Below are positions 48,916-58,702 of a DNA stretch of 64,000 bases, in pieces. The notes beneath the pieces were generated by a model. The model made no database searches. It saw only the letters and a program-made list of their open reading frames with translations, and was not told the origin of the DNA. The stretch comes from Acinetobacter sp. NIPH 298. Its GTDB lineage: Bacteria > Pseudomonadota > Gammaproteobacteria > Pseudomonadales > Moraxellaceae. Numbering within the stretch: the stretch's first letter is position 1; the number at the start of each line of letters is the position of its first letter. The DNA lies in assembly GCF_000369505.1 (NCBI RefSeq), contig NZ_KB850053.1:1-64000 (forward strand), written 5' to 3'. Both the position numbers and the translations under genes were made by a program.

Positions 48916-50613
48916 ATGATGTTGGCTGACCCAAGCAAAAAATACCGCCGTATGTACCAACGAGTGGATTTACCAGATCGTCAATGGCCGAATAATGAAA
49001 TCAACCAAGCACCGATTTGGATGAGTACCGACCTTCGTGACGGTAACCAAGCAATTTTTGAACCGATGAACATGGAACAAAAATTCAAAATGTTCAATAT
49101 GTTGGTCAAAATTGGTTTCAAACATATTGAAATTGGTTTTCCATCTGCATCTCAAATTGACTTCGACTTTGCGCGTAAATTAATTGAAGAAAACTTGATT
49201 CCAGACGATGTCTATATCGAAGTTTTGGTTCAAGCGCGTGATCATTTGATCGCTCGTACCTTTGAAGCATTAGTCGGGGCAAAACGTGCGATTGTGCATA
49301 TCTACAACTCAAACTCACCGACCTTCCGTCAAAAAGTATTGAATGTAGATGCGAACGGCGCAAAACAACTTGCCACGAATGCTGCCAATAAAGTCAAAGA
49401 ATATGCTGCACAATACCCTGCGACTGAATGGGTTTTCCAATACAGTCCAGAATGTTTCTCTGCAACTGAATTAGACGTCGCAAAAGATGTCTGCGATGCA
49501 GTGACTGAAATTTGGGAAGCTTCTCCAAGCAACAAAGTGATTTTGAACTTGCCTGCTACGGTTGAAGTTTCAACGCCAAATGTCTATGCCGATCAAATCG
49601 AATGGATGCATCGTAACTTGGCACGTCGTGATGGTGTGATCATTTCTGTTCACTGCCACAATGACCGTGGTTGTGGTATTGCTGCGTCAGAATTAGCAAT
49701 TATGGCAGGTGCTGACCGAGTCGAAGGCTGTGTCTTTGGTAACGGTGAACGTACAGGAAATGTTGACGTTGCGGCGATGGCATTGAACATGTATAGCCAA
49801 GGTATTGCGCCAAACTTAGATTTCTCGAATATCAATGAAATCATTGCCACTGTTGAAGAATGTACTGGTTTACCTGTGCATCCACGCCATCCATATGCGG
49901 GTGATTTGGTCTTCACAGCTTTCTCTGGTTCACACCAAGATGCCATCAAAAAAGGCTTCGAATTCCAAAAAGACCAAGAAATGTGGGATATGCCTTACTT
50001 ACCAATTGATCCGAAAGATTTAGGTCGTGACTACGATGCAGTGATTCGTGTCAACAGCCAATCAGGTAAAGGCGGTATCGCATACTTGTTAGAATCGAAT
50101 TACAACGTGGCTTTACCGCGACGCGTACAAATCGAATTTAGCCAGATCGTGCAGCAATACACCGACGAAAATGAGACTGAAGTCAGTGCACATCAGATTT
50201 GGCAATTATTCCAAGACACGTATGTGGATGTGAAAAACAGTCATTATCAAACCAAACATTATCAATTGTCTGATATCAATGGCAAACAAATCATTGAATT
50301 AGATATTGAAATCGAAGGCGAAGTTCAACGCCTCCGTGGTGAAGGTAATGGTCCAATCTCTGCCATGTTAGATGCCTTACAATTACCAATCGATGTGGTG
50401 AACTACGAAGAACGTAGTATCAGTTCTGGTGCAAATGCGAAAGCACTTGCGTTGATCGAAATCCAAGTCAAAGGTACAGGTAAGAGTGCATTTGGTGCAG
50501 GCGTACACGACAATATTGTCACTGCATCTATCGAAGCCATTATTGCATGTACCAACCGTTTGATTGAGCAAGGTGTATTAACCACCGAACAAGTGGTTGC
50601 CGCTGCCATCTAA
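48916..50613 (+). CDS. leuA: 2-isopropylmalate synthase
   Basis: A 565-residue enzyme that condenses acetyl-CoA with 2-oxoisovalerate, the first step of leucine synthesis. The metal-binding DLRDGNQA at the N-terminus and VHCHNDRGCGIA, and the C-terminal regulatory LeuA dimer domain (EGNGPISAMLDAL) are present. This is the long form seen in Pseudomonas and Acinetobacter. AAGGAG lies 8 bases before the ATG. LeuBCD are not nearby. A leader region with a leucine-rich ORF precedes it. Confidence 0.95.
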   Translation: MMLADPSKKYRRMYQRVDLPDRQWPNNEINQAPIWMSTDLRDGNQAIFEPMNMEQKFKMFNMLVKIGFKHIEIGFPSASQIDFDFARKLIEENLIPDDVYIEVLVQARDHLIARTFEALVGAKRAIVHIYNSNSPTFRQKVLNVDANGAKQLATNAANKVKEYAAQYPATEWVFQYSPECFSATELDVAKDVCDAVTEIWEASPSNKVILNLPATVEVSTPNVYADQIEWMHRNLARRDGVIISVHCHNDRGCGIAASELAIMAGADRVEGCVFGNGERTGNVDVAAMALNMYSQGIAPNLDFSNINEIIATVEECTGLPVHPRHPYAGDLVFTAFSGSHQDAIKKGFEFQKDQEMWDMPYLPIDPKDLGRDYDAVIRVNSQSGKGGIAYLLESNYNVALPRRVQIEFSQIVQQYTDENETEVSAHQIWQLFQDTYVDVKNSHYQTKHYQLSDINGKQIIELDIEIEGEVQRLRGEGNGPISAMLDALQLPIDVVNYEERSISSGANAKALALIEIQVKGTGKSAFGAGVHDNIVTASIEAIIACTNRLIEQGVLTTEQVVAAAI

Positions 50614-50659
50614 GGTGTTGATGATTCAACCTATTTAAATATCGAAAAAATGACTTTTG

Positions 50660-50690
50660 AAAGGGTACCTGAATTGGTATCCTTTTATTA
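50660..50690 (+). terminator. leuA terminator
   Basis: AAAGGGTACC pairs with GGTATCCTTT, followed by TTATTATT. The next gene starts 37 bases on. Confidence 0.75.
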
Positions 50691-50726
50691 TTGATTAAGA
50701 AACTTTATACAAGGCGAATTATTCTC

Positions 50727-51887
50727 GTGTCTTTTCCATCGGATTCAGTGGGTTTAGTCACACCACAAAAAATTTCATTTGAAGCTCCATTAGAGCTTGA
50801 GTGCGGACGGATTTTGCCTCGTTTCGACCTGATGGTTGAAACCTATGGAACCCTCAACGCAGATCACTCCAATGCCATCTTAATCTGCCATGCGTTGTCA
50901 GGGCATCATCATGCTGCTGGATTTCATCATGAAGATGATAAAAAAGCGGGCTGGTGGGATGAATGTATTGGCCCTGGGAAAGCAATTGATACCAATCACT
51001 TCTTTGTGGTGTCTTTGAATAATATCGGTGGATGTAGTGGCTCAACAGGCCCCACTTCACCCAATCCTGAAAATGAAAACCGTCCCTATGGTCCAGACTT
51101 CCCGTTGGTGACGGTTCGTGACTGGGTCAAAACCCAAGCCATGTTGTCTGATCGTTTAGGGATTGAGGTTTGGTACGCCATTATTGGCGGTTCTCTCGGT
51201 GGCATGCAGGCCTTACAATGGTCACTGGATTATCCTGATCGCCTAAAAAAATGTGCGATTATCGCCAGCGCACCAAAGCTTTCTGCACAAAATATTGCCT
51301 TCAATGAGGTTGCACGCCAGTCTATTCTTTCCGATCCGGATTTTCATCATGGACGTTATTTGGAAAATGATAGTTATCCAAAACGCGGTTTGATTTTGGC
51401 GCGGATGGTCGGTCATATTACCTATCTATCTGAAGAAGCCATGAAACAAAAATTTGGTCGTGATCTAAAATCGGGCAAATTTATGTACGGTTTTGATGTT
51501 GAATTCCAAGTCGAAAGTTATTTGCGCTATCAAGGCGAACAATTCAGTCGCAATTTTGATGCAAATACTTACTTGATTATGACCAAGGCATTGGATTATT
51601 TTGATCCCTCTCGTGAATATGAGCATTCATTGACGAAAGCGATGCGTAAACCGAAATGCAAATTCTTGGTGATTTCATTTACCACGGATTGGCGTTTTAG
51701 TCCAAGCCGATCACAGGAAATCGTGGATGCCCTGATTGATAATCATCAGCCTGTCAGTTATTTAGAGATAGATGCTGAACAAGGTCATGATTCCTTCTTG
51801 TTCCCGATTCCGCTGTATGTGAAAACATTACGCGCATTTTTAGGTGGAGAACAGCAGTTGCAATCGACCCATTTGGAGGCAAGCTAA
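50727..51887 (+). CDS. metX: Homoserine O-acetyltransferase
   Basis: A 386-residue alpha/beta hydrolase-fold enzyme that acetylates (or succinylates, which sequence alone cannot exclude) homoserine for methionine synthesis. The nucleophile Ser lies in [12 protein letters not shown], with the Asp in TTDWRFSP and the His in GHDSFL. The N-terminal oxyanion region LICHALSG and [13 protein letters not shown] are also as expected. The GTG at 50727 gives the usual length; the longer frame adds 12 residues. It overlaps metW by one base. Confidence 0.93.
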   Translation: MSFPSDSVGLVTPQKISFEAPLELECGRILPRFDLMVETYGTLNADHSNAILICHALSGHHHAAGFHHEDDKKAGWWDECIGPGKAIDTNHFFVVSLNNIGGCSGSTGPTSPNPENENRPYGPDFPLVTVRDWVKTQAMLSDRLGIEVWYAIIGGSLGGMQALQWSLDYPDRLKKCAIIASAPKLSAQNIAFNEVARQSILSDPDFHHGRYLENDSYPKRGLILARMVGHITYLSEEAMKQKFGRDLKSGKFMYGFDVEFQVESYLRYQGEQFSRNFDANTYLIMTKALDYFDPSREYEHSLTKAMRKPKCKFLVISFTTDWRFSPSRSQEIVDALIDNHQPVSYLEIDAEQGHDSFLFPIPLYVKTLRAFLGGEQQLQSTHLEAS

Positions 51888-52480
51888 TGCGTATAGACCA
51901 ACAACTTGCTGAAAAATGGATTACCCCGAATACCAGCGTGCTCGATTTAGGCTGTGGAGATGGTGAATTATTGGCTCATATGAGCAAACAACACAATATT
52001 CGCGCTTATGGCTTAGAAATTGATCAAGAAAAGATTGCAATTGCCATCAGTCGGGGGTTAAATATTATTCAACAGGACTTAAATTTAGGTTTAAGCCGTT
52101 TTGCTGACCAGTCTTTTGACTCTGTGGTCATGGCACAAGCTTTGCAAGCTGTAGATGCACCTGATGTATTACTTCGGGATATGGTGCGTGTCGGCAAACA
52201 GGCAATTATTACTTTTCCGAACTTTGCGTATTGGAAGACGCGTTCTTTTCTTGCGCTGAAAGGAAAAATGCCTGTTTCGGAAGCGTTGCCTTATATGTGG
52301 TATAACACCCCGAATATTCATTTATGTACTTTCCGAGACTTTGAAGCCTTATGTGCTGAGAATCGGATTAAAATTATTAATCGACTTGCCGTTAATGGTG
52401 ACCAACAAGGTAGTGTGCTCAGCAAGCATATGCCGAACCTATTTGGTGAAGTCGCAATTTATCGAGTGAGCGCACTATGA
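51887..52480 (+). CDS. metW: Methionine biosynthesis protein MetW
   Basis: A 197-residue protein of the methyltransferase fold with motif I VLDLGCGDGELL (about residues 19-30). MetW is the constant partner of MetX in many Proteobacteria; it stimulates or is required for homoserine acylation. Its start shares one base with the metX stop (TAATG), and it overlaps the next ORF by four bases (ATGA), so the three are translationally coupled. Confidence 0.92.
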   Translation: MRIDQQLAEKWITPNTSVLDLGCGDGELLAHMSKQHNIRAYGLEIDQEKIAIAISRGLNIIQQDLNLGLSRFADQSFDSVVMAQALQAVDAPDVLLRDMVRVGKQAIITFPNFAYWKTRSFLALKGKMPVSEALPYMWYNTPNIHLCTFRDFEALCAENRIKIINRLAVNGDQQGSVLSKHMPNLFGEVAIYRVSAL

Positions 52481-53064
52481 AAAAGACATTTATCAGCACC
52501 TTTTTGTTTGGTCTGATCAGTATACAAGCGCATGCTGACTATGTTGCTCAACCGCAATCGGTTGCAACACAAGCAGCACGATACTCAGTCATGAGTATCG
52601 GTGAATTACAAAGCGCGGCGAAAGCTGGTCAGGCAGGAGCACAATTCTATCTCGCAACACGTTACCAATATGGTAAAGATGTTGCAAAAGATGAGAAACA
52701 AGCATTTGCGCTATTTAAAGCCGCAGCCGATAAGGGCATCTCAGCAGCTCAGCTCAATGTGGGTCGCATGTATGCCGATGGCATGGGTACGAAGAAAGAT
52801 GAAGTTTTAGCGCGTAAGTATTTTGAAAAAGCGGCAAGCAACGGTGATAACCGTGCTAGCTTTAATCTTGCCATGATGGAAGAACAAAAGAAAAACTATA
52901 TGGGGGCTTATCAATGGTATGAGCTTTCAACGCGTGATGGCATGCTTGATACTAAAGTAATTAGCCTTTCTGAAGGTAAAAAAACAGCCTTGGCTGCAAA
53001 CTTGACTCAAGAACAGATTCGTACTGCGCGTGATCGTGCTGATCGATGGATTCAAGCACAGTAA
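52477..53064 (+). CDS. Sel1-repeat secreted protein
   Basis: A 195-residue protein with a signal peptide ending near AHAD and about three Sel1-like repeats (residues 55-155, e.g. AQFYLATRYQYGKDVAKDE and AQLNVGRMYADGMGTKKDE). Sel1 repeats fold as alpha-solenoids for protein binding. The role is unknown; it is the last gene of the metX-metW operon. Confidence 0.82.
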   Translation: MKKTFISTFLFGLISIQAHADYVAQPQSVATQAARYSVMSIGELQSAAKAGQAGAQFYLATRYQYGKDVAKDEKQAFALFKAAADKGISAAQLNVGRMYADGMGTKKDEVLARKYFEKAASNGDNRASFNLAMMEEQKKNYMGAYQWYELSTRDGMLDTKVISLSEGKKTALAANLTQEQIRTARDRADRWIQAQ

Positions 53065-53081
53065 TATTATCATTGCTGTTT

Positions 53082-53116
53082 GCTGTACTAAAACCGACTG
53101 AATTATGAGGTCGGTT
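53082..53116 (+). terminator. Terminator of the metX operon
   Basis: AAAACCGAC...GTCGGTTTTTTAA stem-loop. Confidence 0.85.
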
Positions 53117-53228
53117 TTTTAATGCACCCAAAATTGTTCAAGATCACTTCAGTTTTCCCTTGATCATAACCGTACAATAAAAGTGAGCTAGGATATGATT
53201 TTAGATCACTTCTCTAAACAGCAAACGT

Positions 53229-53260
53229 AAAAAAAGCACTATAAAGTGCTTTTTTTGAAT
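53229..53260 (-). terminator. cspA-like gene terminator
   Basis: AGCACT pairs with AGTGCT with long A and T runs on both sides, just after the cold-shock gene stop on the minus strand. Confidence 0.85.
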
Positions 53261-53273
53261 GCTGGGTTACTTA

Positions 53274-53486
53274 TTAAAGAGCAACGATATTCACAGCATT
53301 TGGGCCTTTTTGACCTTGAGCGATACTGAATGAAACTTGTTGGCCTTCAAACAAAGTTTTGAAACCTGAGTTTGCGATTTCGCTGAAATGAGCGAAAACA
53401 TCTGGACCTGATTCTTGTTGAATAAAACCAAAACCTTTAGTTTCGTTAAACCACTTCACTGTACCAGTAACTGTTGTAGTAGACAT
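53274..53486 (-). CDS. Cold-shock domain protein, CspA family
   Basis: A 70-residue RNA/DNA-binding beta-barrel with both RNP motifs: KGFGFI (RNP1, residues 17-22) and VFAHF (RNP2, about 30-34). Csp proteins act as RNA chaperones that melt structures at low temperature. A paralogue number cannot be given from this window. The long upstream leader suggests cold-inducible control. Confidence 0.95.
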   Translation of the reverse strand: MSTTTVTGTVKWFNETKGFGFIQQESGPDVFAHFSEIANSGFKTLFEGQQVSFSIAQGQKGPNAVNIVAL

Positions 53487-53654
53487 AATATATCCTATTG
53501 AATTTTAACATTTTAGCCATGTTATTACGGCTAATGATAACTTTGAAAAATAATGAAGAATTGAGCTTGATATCTGTAAAAAACGAAGGATTATGACTAA
53601 AACTGCGATACTTAGAGAAGATTAACCAAAACAATAATTTTTCTAGTTAATTGA

Positions 53655-53682
53655 ATGATACCTGAAAAAAATAAATATTCAA
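53655..53682 (-). promoter_or_regulatory. Candidate promoter of the cold-shock gene
   Basis: On the minus strand TTGAAT (53677-53682), a 16-base spacer, then TATCAT (53655-53660). It predicts a 5' untranslated leader of about 160 bases, close to the known cspA leader length in E. coli. The rest of the 407-base gap up to rdgB is AT-rich with no gene. Confidence 0.55.
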
Positions 53683-53893
53683 GTTTTTTTATATCTTATA
53701 TGATCTAATTAAATAAAAGATAAAAAATAAAATAAATTACTCGTTTGTTTTCAATACACTTAGAGAATTTAGATTAAAAAACATTTTATTCGCGATATTA
53801 TCAAAATCGTGTAAAACAAGATAATTTAACTACTCTCATGCTTCAAAAGTCACTAAAATCTTAGATATTCAATCCAGATACCTCAAAACCATC

Positions 53894-54517
53894 ATGTCTA
53901 ATCCCCATTGGCTACAACACGGCAGTCTCGTCCTTGCAAGCAACAACAAAGGCAAAGTTGCCGAATTTGAACATCTGTTTCAACAACTCGATCTATCCAT
54001 CAACATTATTCCTCAAGGCAAACTCGACATTGAAGATGCCATCGAAGATGGTTTGAGCTTCGTTGAAAATGCCATCATCAAAGCACGTCATGCTGCAAAA
54101 ATTTCTGGCAAACCAGCTATCGCAGATGATTCAGGTCTATGTGTACCGATTTTAGGCGGCGCACCTGGGATTTATTCTGCGCGTTATGCAGGTGAACATG
54201 GCAACGATGCTGCCAACAATCAAAAACTGTTGGCTGATCTTAAACCTCTCCGCAACAATGACGAGACCATTGAAGCGATGTTTGTCTGCGTCTTGGCTTT
54301 AGTTACGCATGCCGAAGATCCGCTGCCGCAAATTTTCCAAGGAATCTGGAAGGGTGAGATTTTAGAAGCCACGCGTGGTGAAAATGGTTTTGGATATGAT
54401 CCTTTATTCTGGTTAGCAGAACTTAATCTTTCCAGCGCAGAACTCAGCAAAACAGAGAAAAATAAAATCAGCCATCGTGGTCAGGCGATGCAACTTTTTA
54501 AAGCGAGCTTAAGCTAA
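53894..54517 (+). CDS. rdgB: XTP/dITP pyrophosphatase (RdgB/HAM1)
   Basis: A 207-residue housecleaning nucleotidase that hydrolyses non-canonical purine triphosphates. The N-terminal LVLASNNKGKVAEF, the central DDSGLCVPILGGAPGIYSARYAG (in pieces) and GENGFGYDPLFW are the family signatures. It has its own terminator at 54536-54563. Confidence 0.95.
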   Translation: MSNPHWLQHGSLVLASNNKGKVAEFEHLFQQLDLSINIIPQGKLDIEDAIEDGLSFVENAIIKARHAAKISGKPAIADDSGLCVPILGGAPGIYSARYAGEHGNDAANNQKLLADLKPLRNNDETIEAMFVCVLALVTHAEDPLPQIFQGIWKGEILEATRGENGFGYDPLFWLAELNLSSAELSKTEKNKISHRGQAMQLFKASLS

Positions 54518-54535
54518 TATTGACCGAAGCCCAAA

Positions 54536-54563
54536 ACATTTATTCGGGCTTCTTTCTTTTTTA
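54536..54563 (+). terminator. rdgB terminator
   Basis: GAAGCCC pairs with GGGCTTC, followed by TTTCTTTTTT. Confidence 0.85.
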
Positions 54564-54670
54564 TATAAAAATCATTCCTCTGTTTACTGTCTTAAAATTG
54601 CAATATTAGTGTCACACCTCTGTCATGCCAAACTGTTGAGATATAACCAAAGTTTTATAGGAATATGGTT

Positions 54671-54889
54671 ATGGCTGGTTTATCGATTTGGCATGTACTT
54701 ATTTTTGCAGTAGTGGTTATTTTACTGTTCGGTACATCAAAGCTTAAAAATTTAGGTAAAGATGTTGGTGGTGCTGTGAAAGATTTTAAAAAATCGATCA
54801 AAGAAGACGAAGAAGCCACGACTGCTCTAAATGAACCTCGTACCATTGATGCTCAAGTCAAAAGTACTGAAAGCTCAATAAAAAGCTAA
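54671..54889 (+). CDS. tatA: Sec-independent translocase subunit TatA
   Basis: A 72-residue single-helix membrane protein with the TatA start [17 protein letters not shown], the FG hinge and the amphipathic helix [20 protein letters not shown]. It forms the translocation pore with TatB and TatC. The ATG at 54671 is chosen over 54665 because AGGA (54659-54662) then has the usual spacing. Confidence 0.93.
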   Translation: MAGLSIWHVLIFAVVVILLFGTSKLKNLGKDVGGAVKDFKKSIKEDEEATTALNEPRTIDAQVKSTESSIKS

Positions 54890-54901
54890 GCGAGCGCCAT
54901 T

Positions 54902-55357
54902 ATGCTGAATTTGGGAATGTCCGAACTGCTTGCGTTCGGCATTATTGCTTTACTGGTACTCGGGCCTGATAAGCTACCTGAAGCCGCTCGTTTTGTGGGG
55001 AAATGGTATGCAAAAATTAAGCGTCTGGTCAGTAACGTTCAAAATGATATCGATCGTGAATTACGCTTGTCTGAACTACGCGAACAAATGCAAAAAGAAA
55101 TGCAACGTATCGCTGAACTTGAGCAAAAAATGCAAGCTCAGATGACCTCATTGGAACAGCAAAAAGTCTCTTTAGAAGATGAACCTCAAACTGCGGTATC
55201 CAAAAACAATCGCACACCACTTCATTACCATTATTTATTACATCCAGTGGCATGCATTTATCTACCGAAGTTTGCACTCTTACACATGGCATCTCCGACT
55301 CCGCATTCACAATTTGATTTAACCTCTTCAACTCCTGAATTAAAGGTGGCGGTATGA
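54902..55357 (+). CDS. tatB: Sec-independent translocase subunit TatB
   Basis: A 151-residue protein: an N-terminal helix (LLAFGIIALLVLGPDKLPEAAR) with the GPDKLP hinge, an amphipathic helix and then a coiled coil (about residues 50-95). It docks cargo onto TatC. The C-terminal tail is long, irregular and aromatic/histidine-rich (HYHYLLHP), as is usual for TatB. It overlaps tatC by four bases (55354-55357). Confidence 0.92.
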   Translation: MLNLGMSELLAFGIIALLVLGPDKLPEAARFVGKWYAKIKRLVSNVQNDIDRELRLSELREQMQKEMQRIAELEQKMQAQMTSLEQQKVSLEDEPQTAVSKNNRTPLHYHYLLHPVACIYLPKFALLHMASPTPHSQFDLTSSTPELKVAV

Positions 55358-56139
55358 GTTCACCATCCAGCTCTCCATTAACCCAAACCACTTTGGGAAA
55401 TGATGATCAAGACGTTAAGCTTGAAGAAATGCCGATTACCAAGCATCTGATGATTTTGCGTCGACATTTATTTAAAATCGTTGCTGCAATATTGGTTTTG
55501 TTCTTCTGTTTACTGCCCTTTGCTAACCGTACCTATCAAATCCTTTCAGAGCCGTTAAGAGCGCAATTGCCTGTCAGTTCATCCATGATTGCAACGGATG
55601 TCACCGCGACATTTATGGCACCCTTTAAACTGAATTTCTTTGTCGCACTGATGCTGGTTATGCCCTTTATCATTTACCAAATTTGGTCCTATGCGAAACC
55701 TGCGCTATACGAAAAAGAAAAATCATTGGCACTGCCTTTATTGATTAGTAGCATTGCTTTGTTTTATATCGGTATTGCGTTTGCGTATTTCATCGCCTTG
55801 CCATCTATTTTGCATTTCTTTATCAGTGTTTCTCCTGAAACCGTAGCACCAATGACAGACATCAACAGTTATTTGGCTTTTTGTTTGAAGCTATTTATTG
55901 TTTTTGGCTTAACATTTGAAATTCCAGTGATTACCTTATTACTCATTTTAATCGGGGTAGTCAGCACGCAAAGTTTGATCGAGAAACGGCGCTTTATCAT
56001 CGTGGGTTGTTTCTTTGTCTCCATGTTTGTCACGCCGCCTGATGCCATTTCAATGATTATGTTGGCAGTGCCGATGTGGTTACTTTTTGAATTGGGTTTG
56101 TTCTTTGGAAGAATCATCGAAAAAAGAAAAACAGCATAG
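55354..56139 (+). CDS. tatC: Sec-independent translocase subunit TatC
   Basis: A 261-residue inner-membrane protein with six helices. The twin-arginine signal receptor is recognised by the N-terminal KHLMILRRHLFK, the FMAPFKLNFFVAL segment and the FGLTFEIPVITLLL helix. Operon tatA-tatB-tatC with a terminator following; a Tat-dependent PhoX protein comes next. Confidence 0.95.
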   Translation: MSSPSSSPLTQTTLGNDDQDVKLEEMPITKHLMILRRHLFKIVAAILVLFFCLLPFANRTYQILSEPLRAQLPVSSSMIATDVTATFMAPFKLNFFVALMLVMPFIIYQIWSYAKPALYEKEKSLALPLLISSIALFYIGIAFAYFIALPSILHFFISVSPETVAPMTDINSYLAFCLKLFIVFGLTFEIPVITLLLILIGVVSTQSLIEKRRFIIVGCFFVSMFVTPPDAISMIMLAVPMWLLFELGLFFGRIIEKRKTA

Positions 56140-56172
56140 CGATTCACTCTATCGCCATAAACAATTTTCCAA

Positions 56173-56202
56173 ACAGGTCCTAGACCTGTTTTTTTTGACC
56201 AA
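56173..56202 (+). terminator. tat operon terminator
   Basis: AAACAGGTC pairs with GACCTGTTT, followed by T-run. Confidence 0.88.
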
Positions 56203-56325
56203 ACTTTATATTATTATTTGATTTTTAATGTATTTGTCACATAAGTGTCAAGGCAACGTCACAATTTCAATCTAAGTTAAAGGCGGGAAATTTTTTTACT
56301 GAACATATAAACTTAGGATGATTCC

Positions 56326-58653
56326 ATGACACAGCTGACGCCATATCATGAAGACCAAGAACTGGATAATAACACCTCTACAAATGTTCATTTTCGTGAC
56401 ATTTTAGAACAGCATATTAGCCGCCGTAGCCTCATCACCAAAACAGCAAGCGGTGCTGTCGCATTGACATTGGCATCAACATTGACAGGCTGTAATGATA
56501 ACGATAATAAAAATACTGGTGGTGGCACAACAACACCTGTTGACCCACATAAAAAGCCTGAGAAGTTAAACTTCACTGCTGTGCCGAAGAATTTAGACGA
56601 TATTGTGACTGTACCTGAAGGCTATGAAGCACATGTTTTATATGCTTTAGGCGATGCGATTAATCCAAACTACGCAGAATGGGATGACAATAATATTCCT
56701 TCTGGCCCAAGCTTTCAGTTCCGTTCAGGCGATCATCATGATGGCATGAGCTATTTTGGATTAAATACTGCCACTGGTCGTTATGATGAGCAACAATCAA
56801 ACGATGGCTTATTGGTGCTCAACCATGAGTACATCAATCCAACTTTCTTACATCCTAAGGGTCCAACCAAAGTAGATGGCCGCCGTCCTGAAGATGAAGT
56901 GATTCGTGAAGTAAATGCGCATGGTGTCTCAATCATTCATGTGAAAAAAGATGCGAAAACTCAAAAAGTTGAACTGGTAAAAAACTCTGTGTACAACCGT
57001 CGTATCACTGGTTCAACCTTGATGGAGTTCGCTGGTCCTGCGGCAGCAAATGCCCTGTTAGCAACTAAGTTTTCTCCAACTGGCGTACAAACACGCGGTA
57101 CACACAACAACTGTGGAAATGGCTACACGCCATGGGGAACTTACCTCACTACTGAAGAAAACTTCATTGGTTACTTCCAGCGTTCAGGGACTGATAAATA
57201 CCAACGTACTGCAACAGAAGAGATTGCGCTCAAACGCTATGGTTTAGGTCTATCTATTGATTATCAATATGAAAAAAATCCAGATGGGACGCCAAAGAAG
57301 AATGAAAAAGGCGAAATTATTTATATCTTAGATGCTCAAAAAAATAAAATACCAAACTTAGATGAACAAGGGCGAATTCAATATTTAAATACAAATTCAC
57401 GCTATGGTTGGGAAACTGCACAAGGTCAAGTTGAATCCCAAGATCTTTATGATCGTTGGAATGCTGATGTAAAAACAGCTAATGCAGGACAAGATTACCG
57501 CAATGCACCAAATACTTTTGGTTGGATGGTCGAAATCGATCCATTTGATAGCCGCCAAGCACCTGTAAAACGTACTGCACTTGGACGTTTTGCTCATGAA
57601 GACTGCCGTACTAGCCGCGTCATTGAAGGTCAGAACCTAGCTTTTTATATGGGCGATGACTCACGTGGCGAGTATATCTATAAATTTGTATCCGATGCCA
57701 AGTGGGATCCAAAAGATATCAACGGCGGTTATCGTGCTGGCGATAAGTATATGAATGCAGGGAAATTCTATGTTGCCAAGTTTAATGCTGATGGTACAGG
57801 TCAATGGATTGAGCTCAGTTATGGTAAAAATGGCTTAAATGAAAGCAATACAGCCTACCCTTTTAAATCACAAGCAGATGTGGTGACCTTTGCTCGTCTG
57901 GCAGCGGACTCAGTAGGCGCAACCAAGATGGATCGCCCAGAATGGTGTGCAGTTAACCCAGTAAATGGTGAAGTGTATGTGACACTGACCAACAACTCGA
58001 ATCGTGGTTCAAGCTATCCAACTGATGCAGCGAACCCTCGCAGTTATGAAGACTTATATAACAACGAAAAACTTCAGAAAGGGAACGTCAACGGTCATAT
58101 TATCCGTTTCCGTGAAGCAGATGATAAAACTACGGCTGAAAGCTTCAAATGGGATATTTACTTATTTGGTGCAGAAGCAGCAATGGCATCAAACATTAAC
58201 CTTTCTGGTTTAACCGATAGCAATGACTTCTCATCACCAGATGGCATGTGGTTTGACACTCGTGGTGTGCTTTGGATTCAAACGGATGATGGCGCTTATA
58301 CGGATGTGACCAACTGTATGATGCTTGCGGCATTGCCAGGTCAAGTCAGTGATGGTAGCAAAGCAACCACATCAAACGGAACTGAAACGATTATGGGAGC
58401 CAAGGTGAATGATGAAAATCTGCGCCGCTTCCTAGTCGGACCAAAAGAATGTGAGATCACGGGTGTGACCATGACACCAGATTACAAAGCTATTTTCATC
58501 AACGTACAGCATCCTGGTGAAGACTCTAAGAGCTATGCAGCGCCAACAAGTCACTGGCCTGCAACTCAAACCAACCCAAATAACACAACTGCTCGCCCGC
58601 GCTCAGCTACGGTGGTAATCACGCGTAAAGATGGTGGTGCGATCGCTGGCTAA
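56326..58653 (+). CDS. PhoX-family alkaline phosphatase with Tat signal
   Basis: A 775-residue exported protein. The N-terminus has a twin-arginine motif S-R33-R34-S-L-I and a hydrophobic stretch ending in LTGC (Cys56), so it may also be lipidated. The body is the DUF839/PhoX beta-propeller: LLVLNHEYINPTF, NNCGNGYTPWGTYL, RFAHED, MGDDSRGEYIYKF and PEWCAVNPVNGEVYVTLTNN in order. PhoX enzymes are Ca/Fe-dependent alkaline phosphatases often induced by phosphate shortage; no clear Pho box was found. It is immediately downstream of tatABC, its likely exporter. Confidence 0.85.
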   Translation: MTQLTPYHEDQELDNNTSTNVHFRDILEQHISRRSLITKTASGAVALTLASTLTGCNDNDNKNTGGGTTTPVDPHKKPEKLNFTAVPKNLDDIVTVPEGYEAHVLYALGDAINPNYAEWDDNNIPSGPSFQFRSGDHHDGMSYFGLNTATGRYDEQQSNDGLLVLNHEYINPTFLHPKGPTKVDGRRPEDEVIREVNAHGVSIIHVKKDAKTQKVELVKNSVYNRRITGSTLMEFAGPAAANALLATKFSPTGVQTRGTHNNCGNGYTPWGTYLTTEENFIGYFQRSGTDKYQRTATEEIALKRYGLGLSIDYQYEKNPDGTPKKNEKGEIIYILDAQKNKIPNLDEQGRIQYLNTNSRYGWETAQGQVESQDLYDRWNADVKTANAGQDYRNAPNTFGWMVEIDPFDSRQAPVKRTALGRFAHEDCRTSRVIEGQNLAFYMGDDSRGEYIYKFVSDAKWDPKDINGGYRAGDKYMNAGKFYVAKFNADGTGQWIELSYGKNGLNESNTAYPFKSQADVVTFARLAADSVGATKMDRPEWCAVNPVNGEVYVTLTNNSNRGSSYPTDAANPRSYEDLYNNEKLQKGNVNGHIIRFREADDKTTAESFKWDIYLFGAEAAMASNINLSGLTDSNDFSSPDGMWFDTRGVLWIQTDDGAYTDVTNCMMLAALPGQVSDGSKATTSNGTETIMGAKVNDENLRRFLVGPKECEITGVTMTPDYKAIFINVQHPGEDSKSYAAPTSHWPATQTNPNNTTARPRSATVVITRKDGGAIAG

Positions 58654-58676
58654 TCGCTGAGTTGATCCAACATGAC

Positions 58677-58701
58677 AATGCCAATCTTCGGATTGGCATT
58701 G
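58677..58701. terminator. Bidirectional hairpin after the PhoX gene
   Basis: AATGCCAATC pairs with GATTGGCATT around a TTCG tetraloop, between convergent genes; no strong T-run on either side. Confidence 0.65.
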
Positions 58702-58702
58702 G

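Noticed and set aside
50614..50726. SAM or other riboswitch before metX
   Set aside because: The gap is only about 110 bases, is mostly occupied by the leuA terminator, and no conserved riboswitch core is visible.
55029..55391. 120-codon minus-strand ORF opposite tatB
   Set aside because: The tatB/tatC frames explain this DNA, with the typical four-base overlap; the antisense ORF has no support.
58654..58702. Pho box for the PhoX-like gene
   Set aside because: No pair of CTGTCAT-like repeats was found upstream of 56326 or elsewhere near the gene; regulation by phosphate remains an assumption from the family.
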